Positions 36,597 to 49,900 of a stretch of DNA of 64,000 nt are shown piece after piece. The translations under genes were made by a program, and so were the position numbers. Within the stretch, counting starts at the first letter, position 1, and the number at the start of each line of letters is the position of its first letter. The stretch comes from Juglans regia (Eukaryota; Streptophyta; Magnoliopsida; Fagales; Juglandaceae). The DNA is taken from contig NC_049909.1 in assembly GCF_001411555.2 (NCBI RefSeq), forward strand, positions 2,713,875 through 2,777,874, read 5' to 3'. Under the pieces are notes generated by a model. It made no database searches. It was not told where the DNA came from and was given only the letters and a program-made list of their open reading frames with translations.

Positions 36597-37754
36597 CACC
36601 CCCAACTAGCATTTTGCTAATCCTTGTACAAAATAATGAAAATTAATTGAGATGAATATTGCATAAAGATCGAAATCCAAACAGAAACAATCAAACACAA
36701 TTCTGAATTCTCACAAAAGTGACACGTTACTACTTAACCCCTAGGGGCTATACCAACCAAGACTATCTCAACAATTTTTCACATAGAATTGAGGCAAATG
36801 ACTCAGAACTCAAATGTGTGTGTGGAGCTAAACTAGTTGTGTTCCTCGTTACTAACCATGATTTGTCATAGGATTTTTCAACCTTAAGATTAATCATTGC
36901 TAATTCTAACTATCTCAAAACCCAATGGACTAGCAGTTTTCACGCCAGCTCTATTTTTAAAGGTTAACCACTCAACTCCTAAAGTCTTGGGTAACTGTTT
37001 CTAGCCCTTTACTTAGGAAATCTCACTAAGCCGCCTTTATCTATTTTTTATCTATTCTTTTCAAATCTCTTTTTCTTTTTTTTCTTTTTTTCTTTCTTTT
37101 CCTTTATTTTCTTGTCAAATCTCTTTTCTTTTTTTTTCTTTCTTTTTTTTTTCCTTTTTTTTTTTTTTGAAGCATGGCTTGGTAGTCCTACAGTTTACTT
37201 CTCCTGTGTTAAATCAATGAACAGTAAATAAGGAACACTACAAGCATAAGCATGTGCAAAATGTCTTTCAAAATTTGCCCTTCGTTCTACAAAAATCTTA
37301 TCAAGTCTCATCTCAATAAGTATAGCATCTCGGTGTTTCAAGCTACACATCAACAAAATATGATGCATCAAAAATCATGCTTTATACTTAAGTTTGAAAA
37401 TAATCTTCACAAAATGATTACACTCAACTACTCCACCAAGATGCTCAAATTTCTTAAAATACTAGAAATAGAGCGTGTGTCAATCATATGTGTATCAATG
37501 CACATCACATTAATGCAAATTTTTTCTTTCTTTTTTTTTTTTTAATTTTTTAGTTTTGTGCACACATGCTACCCTCAACTAGTGAGAGACATAATCCTCA
37601 ATTAATTGAACGAAAGAAAACAAAGTACACAATAATAATCAAGCAAAACAAAAAAAACCAACATGAAATATAAAATTAAAGCAAAGCAACAAATAAAAAG
37701 AACAAAATGCAAGTAAAGAAAGCTGTAAAGGGTGAAAAGATCAAAACACTTCCC

Positions 37755-38383
37755 TGGATTCTTACACAAGCAAGATCTCTTCGTGTGGATCAAAGACCTT
37801 CAGAAACGGCTTTAGACGTTGTCCATTGACAGTGAATTGTAAAGAAGCACTTTCTGATCAGGGACAAGATGTTTGTCATGGATTTTCTTGTCATGCAAGG
37901 CCTTCATTCGCTCCTTCGCCAAGAGAGAATTATCGTAGGCCTCTCTCTTTATTTCTTCAATCTCTGAAATCACTTCAACATCATGCACCTCTGACTGGTC
38001 ACAATCACCAGGCATCTTGCAAGTATTGAACACATTCATTTCCAATGTCATATTCCCGAATGTGAGTTTCAGCATTCCATTTCGAAAATTTATCAATGCA
38101 TTGGAGGTAGCAAGGAATGGGCGCCCAAGGATGACAGGCGCCTGGTAAATAGTAGTGGCTGGCTACTGCATATCAAAAACTACAAAATTCACTGGGTAGT
38201 AAAATTTGTTCACCTGGACCAGCACATTCTCAACAATACCCCTCAGCACCTTGACTGATCTGTCAGCTAACTGTAGCTTGATGGTGGTCTTTTTTAGCTC
38301 ACCTAATCCCAACTACTCATACACTGAGAACGGTAGCAAGTTCACACTACTCGCCAAATCAAGTAGAGTTCTCCCAATGCGTG
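37755..38383 (-). pseudogene. Gypsy protease joined to an integrase C-terminal tail
   Basis: Minus-strand reading: the aspartic protease active-site region LLDLASSVNLLP (about 38350), then LQLADRSVKVLRG, VNFVVFDMQ and ILGRPFLATSNALINFRNG (to about 38060). Soon after, it switches to RMKALHDKKI and DQKVLLYNS, then FTVNGQRLKPFLK (to about 37790). The latter two resemble the extreme C-terminus of Athila integrases. The several-kilobase RT-RH-integrase core is therefore deleted near 37990. A few stops and a frameshift are present. Confidence 0.72.
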
Positions 38384-39221
38384 TGATATGAACCCGTGGG
38401 AATGAATTCCCTTGAACCCACAATCAATTTGAAAACTCCCCAAGAAAGCTAAAATCAAGTCAACGGATGGAGAACCTAGACCCGATGAGAACTTGTTTCA
38501 AGAACCTAGATTATATTAAAATCTAGACCCGTTGAAGAACCTTTCTCAAGAACCCAGATTACAAATAAGGAATGCCACAAAGGTTGTGATTTACCTTTGA
38601 TAAGTTCAAGAGTTCAATCAAGAACAAGAGGAGAAAACTAAACTCACAAATAAAATTCAATAATGTCTAACCCCTCAAATGAGGCTACAAAGAGTTTTTA
38701 AACCCAAACCTAATCAAAACCCTAATTAAAATAAAGCCCATTTTACCCAAAATGACCCTTGATGAACAGTACCGGCTACACTACGCATGGCTACAGTAAC
38801 CCCTAGTATAAATTGATGAAACCCTAGTTCCTAAAAAGTAACTTTTCAAATATGCCCTTGGCCAAAATACAAGGCCTTCCAAAAAAACATAGTTCATAAG
38901 AAATAAGACATGTGGGTCAAGCATCTTCAAGCTCACTTATTCTAAACTAATAAAATAAATCATTTAACCAAATTGGAAGCCTCCAATAACAATAGGCCGT
39001 ATCTCTAAGTCATGTCTTCCACAGCTTGAATCAAGTGGATCAAAACTGGTTCTTCTTCTTTCAGACCCATCTTAAGTGTTGGGCTCTTACTAGCTTCATC
39101 CCAAGTGGATTGCACCAATCTTTGCATTGCTTCCTTGATATTCTTAGCCCTTGATCTTGTAATTGGCCTATCTAGAACTTGCAAATGATCTTTAAGAGTA
39201 GGCCCACCTTGGTTCCTATCA
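38384..39221 (-). mobile_element. Solo LTR of another Gypsy family inserted in the protease region
   Basis: The 838-bp segment is flanked by GCGTG (38379-38383 and 39222-39226). Its ends are TGATATGAACC and GGTTCCTATCA on the plus strand, so TG...CA in either orientation. The minus strand contains a 76-aa open frame (39005-39235) with PITRSRAKNIKEAM. This motif is found near the end of some plant Gypsy polyproteins and LTRs. The host element's protease frame is interrupted exactly here. Confidence 0.75.
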
Positions 39222-39226
39222 GCGTG

Positions 39227-41109
39227 ACTCACCAATCATAATGGAAATGTGGGGAGAGCCTGGATCTCCAAACTTCTGAGAAGTCTCGCTCAATATCAAT
39301 GAGCTGACTTGTTCCGTTAGGAAATCTTTCTTCTTTACATTCAGCTTCCTCTTCTCTGTGCACAAGTCCTTTAGAAATTTTGCATATGAAGGAACTTGTT
39401 GTATGGCATCCAAGAGTGGAATATTAATCTTTACTTGGTTGAAAATCTCCTGAATCTCAATGTGGTATTTGTTCTTTTGGCTAGCAGCCAATCTCTGAGG
39501 ATAGGGAACCACAGGTTGGTACCCCCTACTAGTTTCAACATCTGCACTCACAGGCTTTTTCAGAGCTCTGGTTTCACTACCTCTAGTTCTTTTCAGCTTC
39601 ATCAGTCTATGTTACATCTTCAGGTGTAGGAGCAACTATTTGTCTGTCAATGGTCATCTTTTGTTGGGGAACTTCATTTCCACTTCTCAAAGTAAGATCG
39701 GTCTTCATTGTCTTAAAAACCTCCCCTGAGACATTATACACTTGATGTTGTTGTTGCCGATATACTTGAGGATTAGGCTGAGGCTGTGCTGAAAATTTCT
39801 CTTTCTCTTGAGTGCTCAATGTTGTGTTTATTTTATTGATGGTGCCCCGCAAGTCATTTATGGCCTGTGTGTTCTGATTGTTTGTGGTGGCCTAAATCTG
39901 CATGAATTGCTGAAGTGTATTGGTCATTTGTGCTATACTGTCATCTAGAGATTTCTTCGCAGATAATTGAGGCTAAGAATTCTGTGCAACTACATGAGGT
40001 TGAAATCCTGGAGGTGCTACAAAAGGATAGCTATAAGAACTCTGATATGACTGATATTGGTGCTGAGGAGAAGCCTGATGAAATGGCTGCTGAGAAGGTG
40101 GTGGAGACCGGCCAAGCTGATCATTCCTCCATGAGAAATTTGGGTGATTCCTCCACCCCAGATTATATGTATTGGAAAAAGACTGATTTTGTGCTCTATT
40201 TACCCAGTTCGCTGATTGTATCTGCTCAGAGCCACTCTCCTGAAATACTGGCATGATTGGGCAATTTTGGGTCTTGTGGTTTGAATCAGCACATAAAGAA
40301 CATACATCTACTGTTTTCACAGCCTTCACTTTTTTCATCTCCATGACCTCTAATCTTCTAGTCAATGCAGTTATTCGGGCTTGAAAGTCAGTGTCCTCCT
40401 TAAGCTCATATATGCCCCCACCAGCAATAGCCCTCAGTGGCTGTGCTATCAATGAAACTCGATCAGTGCGAGTGTTCCATTGTTGTGCGCTCTCAGCAAG
40501 ATAGTCAAAAAATGGCAATGTTTCATCAGGTTCCTTACTAAAGAATTCTCCATTACACATAGTCTGAACAAACTGCTTGCATTGTGAAGTGAGACCAGTG
40601 TAAAAATAATTCACCAACCTCCAAGATTCAAAACCGTGATGTGGACAGATGTTCACCAAATCCTTAAACCTTTCCCAGCTGGCCTGGAAAGTCTAGTCAG
40701 ATTTCTGATTGAACTAACGGATCTGCTCTTGTAAATACTGAGTTCTCTGAAAAGGAAAATTTTTTTGTAAGAACTCACCTTGCATATTAGACCAACTAGA
40801 GATAGAATTAGGCCTTAAAGAATTAAACAAAATCTTCACTTTATCCTTTAAAGAGAAATGAAATAAACGAAGTCTAATAAATTCATCAGTAGTGGCTCTA
40901 TTGATAAAAGTAGTACATCCCAACTCAAAATCTGCCAAATGCTGATAAGGACTCTCATAATCCATTCCGTGGAATTGAGGTATCACTGACATCATGTCAT
41001 GCTTAATAGAAAAATTAGGTGCATCATCTAGTAAAATAATGCATGATGGTGTAGTGGTGCGAATGGGTTGCAAGTAATCTCTGTAGGTTTGGGGCACAAG
41101 ACAAAACAC
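39227..41109 (-). pseudogene. Gypsy gag pseudogene
   Basis: The minus-strand segments 40714-41109, 39973-40659, 39607-39852 and 39219-39602 form a broken Athila-type gag. The capsid-like region contains FSIKHDMMSVIPQFHG and LRLFHFSLKDKVK. A zinc-knuckle-like CSLCADSNHKTQNC lies at about 40262-40305, followed by a Gln/Pro-rich segment. Before the protease comes PVVPYPQRLA and a Lys-rich stretch. Stops and shifts separate the segments. Confidence 0.78.
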
Positions 41110-41290
41110 AAAATTCTCATCTCATCTCATCTCATCATTACACATTTTTCAAATCCTAATACAAAATATAATAAACAATTCAATTTTTTCAAATCTCAAT
41201 ACACATTTTTCAAATCTCAAAAGAATAATAATATTAAAACATAATATTTTAAACTTCAAAACAAAACACAAAATTCTCATCTCACCCCTC
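41098..41290. repeat. Small MITE-like insert in the Gypsy 5' region
   Basis: A direct repeat 'caaaacacaaaattctcatc' brackets a TCTCATCTCATC/CAAATC-rich segment. The vocabulary matches the MITEs at 11399-11614 and 62913-63056. The boundaries are approximate. Confidence 0.45.
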
Positions 41291-41606
41291 AAACTTGCCC
41301 TTAAGAGTGCGTGGTGCAAGTACAACCATAGTTTGTTCAATTTCAATATCCTCGTCTGTAGAAAAAACAAAACAGTCATCTATCTCTGGACTGTGTATAC
41401 TACTCTCAATGCTCGATGTAACTCTAATCAACCTATTTGAATTGTCCCTCATCCATAACATGAAACATCAATCTAAATAGCATAAATAAAGTTCAAGTGA
41501 TTGAGTAGTAGGTGACAAGTAAAGTTCAGAGATAAGATAGTGACAGAAACATTTGAGATAAAAGATAAATAAAAAAATGAGTCTAAACTTACGTTAAGCA
41601 ACTATT

Positions 41607-41626
41607 CTCCGGCAACGGCCCCAAAA
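41607..41626 (-). other. Gypsy primer-binding site (tRNA-Asp type)
   Basis: Just inside the 5' LTR, the minus strand reads TTTGGGGCCGTTGCCGGAGA. This closely resembles the TGGCGCCGTTGCCGGGGA site used by Athila and Tat Gypsy elements, with a C-to-G change in the GGCGCC part. Confidence 0.75.
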
Positions 41627-41629
41627 ACT

Positions 41630-43110
41630 TTACTCACTCAAAAATGAGTAGCACAAAAGCTATCCCAAGTGCAGGAGAATGTCGCATAATAATTATGAAT
41701 AAATTCCTAAATCGTCTCTTTAGGAAAAGTTACTTAAAATCAAACTCGTTTAAAATGGTGAAAATATTCACAAAGAGAAAATAAAAATGATGGTATGTGC
41801 AATGGATGGAAGAGTAGAACAAGAATAAAAAGGGCACTAGTCATGGACTAGATTCATATTTTTAGATTTTTGAGTGTCAAAATGAAATGTAAGAAAAACT
41901 AACAAATTGAAATTAACAATAAAAAAAAATCAACTAAACTAAAAAATCTTAATTAATCTGAAAATTAAACAATAAAATAGAAATTATTTAAGTTCTAATT
42001 AAGTTTTAATCGATATAATATGCAATGGAACAGAGAGATTAATAAAACTAATATAAGAATTAAACTAAATTTGAAAGTAATTGACAAAATACGAACTGAA
42101 AATTGAAAAGTCCCAAAATCAAGATTCTAGGGTTCATCCTTGTATTTAAATCACAAATTCTCAAAATTAATTCATAACAATTGTAATCATTGTTAAATGA
42201 AAGCTTAAGAAATGAGAAAAATAAATAACACGAAATAAATAAACAACAAATAAAATTCCCAAAAGTCTAAGCCAAATATCTCAAAAATAAATCACAAAAT
42301 TTAAATTAAAATTAAATAAATAGTAGAGAGTGAAAAGAGCAAGCCAAATGAATGGAGACGGAGGTGGTAGGCAATAGAGGAGGCTGCTGGAGCGGCAATT
42401 GGACCCTGGAAGAGTTCTTCAAATGTGCGGCGCTGCTCTCCAAAAAGTCTCCAATTTCGTGCTAATGATATACTTAAATAGTGTAGGAAAGAAATCCTAA
42501 TGTCTTCATATTCCCGCACACAAAATCACTTAAATTTTAAGACTCAACTTGGCAGTCATGTACGAGCTTCATGAGTTCGAATTTAGAAATTCTTATTAGA
42601 GACAACTTTATAACCCTTTAAGATAGCTTTCCAACTCATCAAGAATCGTATCAATCCGATATTTGAGCAGAAATTTATGATTAAAATACTAAAGTGTGTC
42701 CATTCTGTCTCTTATCGCATTTTGGACTCAGATCCGAATTACTCTCAAACCCTATCATTATCCTTTTTTGAATAGTCATACACTCGTTAAAAGTTCTTAG
42801 GTTGTTCCAACGTCTTGCCCACTTGAAAGTCATTTGAATTTGAAATTAGAAATAAAATAATATAAATTAGAAATAAAATAAAATAAGAATAATAGAATAT
42901 CAAAAATATGTTGTGTATGTGAATGAACATTATCCAATTAAATCACAAGTTATAAAATTAAGCATAAATCATGCTATTAACCAATTTAAATCACAACTCG
43001 GATTTATTCATCTTAATCATTTTTTCATCTAAAACTAATAATAATGTAATAAAATAAATAAAATATATTAGTTCTAAATGTATAAAATATGCAATAATTC
43101 AACTCAATCA
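41630..43110 (-). repeat. Gypsy 5' LTR (1481 bp)
   Basis: It matches 35105-36596 almost end to end with scattered substitutions and small indels. The plus-strand right end CAACTCAATCA is followed by the CTTGA duplication. Confidence 0.88.
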
Positions 43111-43115
43111 CTTGA

Positions 43116-45649
43116 CAAAGGCGGGCTTTGCTAGTGGTCCCTTCGGTGCGCTCCTTCTCGGCAGGCGGGTTCCCACCTTTGGGCCAACTGTCGGATTCCC
43201 TTCATCCGCACGCAGTGCTCAACTTGGTGGGCTCAGCGAGGTTTCATTTACTGGGGGTGAGAATTGGGCCTAACACCTACTCTTACCTGATGGCATGCGC
43301 ATTAGTATAGCCTTTTCATATTAAGTACTACAATAATTATTATAACATTAAGGGATCTATACGAAATTTGTTCTATTATCCCATATTTTTAAAATCAGAC
43401 AGTTTTTTTTCCCAAGTTTAAATGAAAAAATATATATAAAACTAAGAAAATTCTCAAAATATAGAGATATTTGGTGAGTTTTAAAACAATCCCTATCAAC
43501 AACCATTGTATTCAAATATATTTCTTTATGTAAATAGTTAATTAGTTTTTTCAATTCCTCCACCTGGATAAAAATTTAAAAATTTAGAACTTAACGGTGT
43601 AATACATATGTTAGTAATGGGTACCCCATAACCCCACATAGCGTCCACATGGGTAGGAGAGTTACAAGCAACATACAACCTTTGGGTTATACAAATACGA
43701 ATTCTATCGAAGTTTCAAGGTCCCCACCATTGAAATTGCAGCTCGCAGTCTTATGCCACAAAAGGGTTTCTAAAGTATTTTTAACATCTTCGAACAGAAA
43801 GAGTCAGCTAATTTTAACTTAGTTCTTTCATTAGTTGTTGGATCTTATCCAACTACGTATTCTGTATATGTTGTATACCTCTTGAGTTATGGATGTTGGG
43901 CATTTTCATATTCATGCATCTCTTCTGTCATGGGTGCTTGGGGGCTGGTCCTTGAAGAGGAGGGAAGGTTATAATGTGAAGAGAAGGGTGAAGGCTATGT
44001 TGGTTGAGAGAGGTTGATTGAAAGCAGGAGGGAATGAAGTAACGGCGGTAACTACCTTTAGAATAAAAAAGGGAAGTTGGTGTCTAAGTGATACGGTGCA
44101 CATTGTAATAATAGGTATAGTGTCGTTTTGTTTGTGGAGTTGTGTTTTGGGGCCTTAAAGTGAAACGGTGAATTTTACTTTAAGAGATGTAATGCCCGTT
44201 TTACATTTTAATCGTGGTCGTTTTAGGGTCATCTTCATGCTCTACGTGTATAAAAGCAGTGTAGCTTGTGTTTAAAAGACATTGATTGATCATTGGAGTT
44301 TAATACAATTTGGAGGTTGGGAATTCCTCGAAAATTCCCTATCAAGATTCACGAATGGAAACTTGCATTTAAGAATAATTCTGTCTACTGATGTGAATTA
44401 CTCTTGAGTGAATTATGTGCATTCAATTGCTGAGGGTTCAGTAGTGTTCTTGCTAGCAAGTACATTACATCTTCAGAGAGTTTGGGACATAACACGTCAA
44501 GCTTAGACACACCACATGCAGATAGTTAGGAAGATAGGTATCAAGAATAGGGTATTTTGAGAAGGCACCTACCTTTTTCAACAGAGAAAAATATCATCAA
44601 ATCTTTTCTCTCTATCCCTGATACGTACAATAGACACCATTCACATACAAAAAGAACAACACATTCAACATTTCTGTTTAATGCACAGAAGAATTCATTG
44701 AAGAAAATATCACCTGAACTCTTCTCCTCCTTTGTTTGTCATTGGCATTTGATGTTCTTTTTTTGCTTTTTTTTTATAGACATCTTTTTCGACGGAAGTT
44801 CTACCTTTACTTCAAACCAAAACAAGGCTAAATTAGTTTACCACTTGGTTTGTATAATTTCATTACGACTAGATGATGCTGCTGATAGGTGATGGGAAAT
44901 TGGATTAGGTTCACACCTCAAGGGATGATATTGAACATGTTTCATTTTATCCTTATAATGCTCCTTATCAACATGATATTTCTCTTGGCATTAGAGTTTA
45001 TCTTCATTTCTAGTCCTTTCTCCATTATCACAGATGTATTTTGTAACATTAATGTCACTTTTTTATTGGTCAGTATCAAGCAAACTTGATAATTTTGGTC
45101 AAATTCATCATATGATTTGAGAATCATAAATAAAAGCTTGTTTCCAAAGATCACTCTGTCTATGCAATGGAAGGACTCAAAAAGGAGATACCTCAATAAT
45201 GTAATGAAGCATCGCCCTTTGGAACAATTTTCAGCCCTTTGGAATGGCTGCCAACAAGAGCTGATAGAAATGAATGATGCATCCATGTCACTGCACCAAA
45301 ATGAATCTTATAACTTTCTTCCTGAATTCTTTATGCAGTTGATAAAGCTTTGTCCATGTTGAAATTTTACAGCTTGAATAAATGTTTCCCCTTTACAAAA
45401 AGAAGCTAAATATGATATCGTTATGTACATAAACATGCGCACATAACAAAAGGCAAAACCACTAGAAGCTCATGTCCTTGTTGGCAGAAACACTCCAGTC
45501 AATTGTAAGTGATGCGAAGTAACCAATTAATACTGGGAAAGCATTGCCGAAATGCCACTTGGACAGTGGTGCCTCTGTTTTGAGGGAAAAGGCACGCGGA
45601 TTCCTCAAGGAAAAAAGCTTAGAAGGCAATTTGTTAGCCACATGCTTTT
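43116..45649. other. Intergenic DNA and FUG1 3' untranslated region
   Basis: 43116-43310 is an unassigned GC-richer repeat-like piece. 43800-44540 has a TATA-like GTATAAAAGC (44248) and could be a decayed LTR, but no ends or target duplication were found. The part next to 45649 must contain the 3' UTR of FUG1. The ORFs here have no recognisable domains. Confidence 0.35.
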
Positions 45650-46145
45650 CTACGGTTCAGATCCTACTCCTTCACGCGCAGCTGCCATGGAAGCCGATGC
45701 CTCTTCAAGGGTCCGCTTCTTCTGAATTGTACTGAAGGCCTCAAGAACATCTCCCGCCTCCCAATCACCATAATCCTCCATCCCAAGCCCACATTCTAGT
45801 CCAGCAGTTACCTGGCCAAGAGGACACACAGCATTTTAAAAGAGAGAAAACAAAGCAAAATGGACAATAGGACTACAAGAATATTTAGGACAATTACTCT
45901 GTTCCTGCATAGATTTGGCTGTAAAAACATTTTTTGTTAAGTACAATGAAAATTTTATTGATACGAATGAAGTAGGCGAAGCCCATATACACAGAAAGTA
46001 TACAAAAGAACACTTAAATACACGCTTATGATGAAGTAAAGCACAAGACATCCTTCTGTAAAAAATGGCCTCACATTGATACTGGAAAAACATATGCTAC
46101 GCATCAAGTTAAAGCTCTACATCCTACTCAATAACCACCAGGGAA

Positions 46146-46213
<68 letters not shown>

Positions 46214-46960
46214 CCTAATAGTAACCAGCAAAGACAAATCGTTATTCATGAAAATACCGGACTAAAGAGAAACCGTTAGTTTTGAGGGTCTTTTCCAGTT
46301 TTAAGCGTCTATCAAGTTCTAGATTACCAATAGCTTTCAACTCCAGACAAGAGAATGATAAAGCCAGCAAACACGACACATTATAACTATATCCATTTCA
46401 GCCATTAGAGTAAGACATTACTGTTTATGCCCTACAGTAAATGGTGGCACATGACATATCCATTAAAATGGTGATCACACTTTCACCTTTTGATTGCTCT
46501 CAATTAAAAAAGGTAAAAGAATGGAAAGAAGACCAGGAGTAATGAATAAAGCATGAGAAAGAAAGCCATTTAGAAGCATTTGCCTTCCACTTAATTCTAC
46601 TGTCCAAAAACCCACCAAAAACAGAGTTAAACCGATTTTGAAACTTGTTTAACCAACACTGAGTCATTTATTTTTATTTGTTTCAACAACAGCACAACAC
46701 TACCTTTGTACTTATTCACCTCTAAAATATTTAATTAAAACGCACTTCCTATAATTAACTAACTTTTAGGGTTTTCACCATCATTAACTCTTGCCTTTAT
46801 CTCAAAATTGTCACTGCCTGGCACAATATCCATTAAATGCTAGGAACAAAGCCAAGTTTAAAATAATTATTTACAGTTTTTATTCTTTATCCGTGCTTTA
46901 ATATTAAAAAGGAGACAATGCTGCAAATATGTAAACTTGCCTGATCTTTCCACCAGTATT

Positions 46961-46996
<36 letters not shown>

Positions 46997-49900
46997 TACC
47001 ATCCACACAACGCCACCTCCAAGGCAGCCCCCATAACACAGCACACACAAGATCATGTGCATGAGAACATATAACTATATGTACGTGCGCATGGCAATGG
47101 TTTCATTTTTTCCCCAGTCCTAAGCTCTGGATATCAAAGACATGATTGTCCATCGTAAGGTGATTTAGCATAATCTGAATTGCTAGAAGATCCCTCTAAC
47201 CCAACACCACTGATGAAACAATCCAATAAACTCACACTTATAACAGTTTCTTCTCTGATTTCTAGTAGAATCGATAAAAGATGGAAGTTTAGAAAAACAT
47301 CACAGAGACAAGAAGATCAATTACACACGCATATTTGTTTGATTAAGGACAGAATACAAAATGTGGGCATATCCTTGTATTACAAAACAGTGCAAAATTT
47401 GTTCAAACCGTACCTCTTTCACAACTTCCTTCACTCGTCTCAATGAATCAAGAATGCCAATATAAACTACTTTTCCCTTTCGAATTACCCGAATGCCACA
47501 GCCTTTTACCACTTTTCCATCCATCACCATGCAGCCAGCAACACGACTGCTGCCACTACTAAAAACGGCTCGGACTTCAGCTGAACCAATTGTTACTTGA
47601 TCCTATCAACATAAGAACAATAACTTTCAATTGTAAGCATTAAGCAGACACTCATGCTTGTGCATGTACAGGCATCTCATCTTATACACACACATACACA
47701 TACACACATACACATGCATACATATAAAGTAGCAGTAAACAGTATATGACATTGCTGACGAGGTTGAACTATGCTATAGATGCCGATTACCGATCATGCA
47801 AGCATGTCCAGGCAAAGAGAATAACACTTAACTTATCTAGTAGGTCTCCAGGAAGCTTTCTTCATATATTTTTATACTATGGAAAAGAGGCCAACGAGCA
47901 ATCCCAAACCTAAAAGATTAATGAATGGATCTAGACATGCACAATATGGTCCTTTTTTTCCCCCTTCTGAGCTGAAATTTTGTTTTATAAAGTACCAAAA
48001 GGACCATTCGAGATTAATAATACTGAAGGTAAAGGTGGTGAAAAATGATATTATCACAAGTATTTTAGTAGAAAATAAGCCCCTGACAGCTAAATACAGG
48101 TAATTCCATAACCAACACAAGCTATTGGGTTAAGGCTATGTTGGTCTTATTACAGCAATGTTTGGAGCCCATGTGAAATATCGTATCCATATTAAATAAG
48201 ACACTTCATTATGATCTCTGTGTTTCAGATGAATGAAGAAAAAGGAGATTTCAAGAACTTGTGTCCATTCAAAACTTTTATAAAAAAAGGTTTGTCCAAA
48301 AATTGGAAGGTTAGATAAATTTGACACCTAGGCAAACTACCACCTTAAGTGCACAATAAAATCTCTTGAGCACAATTGGACAAACATAATATCCACCATG
48401 CATGGCATCTATGCACAGCATCTTCAGTAAAATAACATAATTAAAATAAGCTATCTGAATTCACCTCAACAGGCTCTAGGAGTCCTTCCATTGCATTCCG
48501 CACATCATCAATAAGTTCATAGATGACTCTGTAGAGTCTCATCTCAACACCTTTGTTTTCTGCATAGCTTTTCACAGAACCTGGAGCTCTGACATTGAAT
48601 CCCAAAATAATTCCTTTGCTGGCAACAGCAAGATCAATGTCGCTAGAGCTTATATCACCTGTTGCTTGCAAGAGAAACTTTAAGGTGACATTATCTTGTG
48701 GGAGCACCTGTAGCGCTTGTCTGACAGCCTCAATGGATCCCTGCTCATGATGAAGAGAATTTAAGTTTGGTAACTTGTAAAGAAAGCTACATAGTTGAGA
48801 TGAAATGATATGTGTGCAAGCACCATATATTTCTGCTAATCATAACCAATTGTACAACAAATGAATTGATCCGACACATTCAAATTTTCATTCACAAGAG
48901 AGAATCTAAAAGCTTATTAGATATCATTAAATAATACATAATTATGTCAGGAACAAATCTTTTCTCATTGGATTTTTTGTCCTTTCAAATGGCTCTAATT
49001 GTTGCCCCCAACTGGTTATACATAGGGTGCTGCTTTACCTTTGGATACTTGCTGAAGTTAACGGCTTTTTTGTCTTATCATATATTATTACACTTGTGGT
49101 GCAGCTTGTGTCCGTCCAATGTCCTTGTTACCATTCTCTCTCTCTCTCTCTCTCCAATTTTTCATTTGCTTTTCCTTTTTATTTCTGCTCTTTTCCCAGA
49201 AAAGTTTCTTGCTGTCGAATTCATGTCGGTACGCCATTTTTCTCTCTAAAACCAGTAACCTTTTTTCTCATGTTTCAACATTTCTGTATTTGATTATGTT
49301 TGATGCTTATTCTGCTTGATTTGCACAGACTTAACTTCTTGTTTGCTTTTTCCCCCCTTTTCCCTCCCTGCAAAACTAACACATACACCAAAGTGACCCG
49401 TGATGATCTTTTCAATGTTAATGCAGGCATTGTCAATTCTCTTGGCCAAGTACTGCCTTCATGTGAGTCTCTGTATATATTCTCTACTCTTTTCAATTTA
49501 TTATTTCAAAAATTGGTATGATGGGAAAATCTGTGTGTTTCGGATAGCTTAGCCTGCAAATAGGTTGACTTCTGTTTGCAACTCTATCAGGCTTTCTTTT
49601 CAGTTGGATTCAAATAGATTTCCGATTTGATTGTTCTTTCTTTCCAGTAGAGGTTCTGAGATTCTTGCTTTACGGTAGGGAAGTCCAGAGGTTCTGGTAG
49701 CATTGAATCCAACTCTGCGACACAATGGTGAGGGTCACACAGCCAGCTTTCAGGATGTGGCTCTACAGTTTCGGCTCCATGTCAGAACAGTACACTTTCA
49801 CGGTCAGCTTTTGCACGAAATCGGCTTTCCCTGATCAGCTCCATATCAAACCTTTCGGTTGCATGTCTAATCTCTGGATTTGCTAGGTACAACAATGTGG

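Larger units (their letters stand above)
35105..43110 (-). mobile_element. Ty3/Gypsy (Athila-like) retrotransposon, internally deleted
   Basis: The 8,006-bp element is flanked by CTTGA (35100-35104 and 43111-43115). The LTRs are ~1.49 kb, and on the minus strand it reads 5' LTR, tRNA-Asp-type primer site, gag, protease, integrase tail, 3' LTR. Reverse transcriptase, RNase H and the integrase core are missing. The region carries a solo LTR (38384-39221) and a small MITE-like insert at about 41100-41290. It is non-autonomous as it stands. Confidence 0.9.

Noticed and set aside
37060..37175. Long pyrimidine tract as a regulatory or triplex element
   Set aside because: It lies just upstream of the 3' LTR of the minus-strand Gypsy element, where purine-rich tracts (minus strand) are ordinary.
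43800..44540. Possible solo LTR with TATA box
   Set aside because: No TG...CA boundary with a matching 5-bp duplication could be found.
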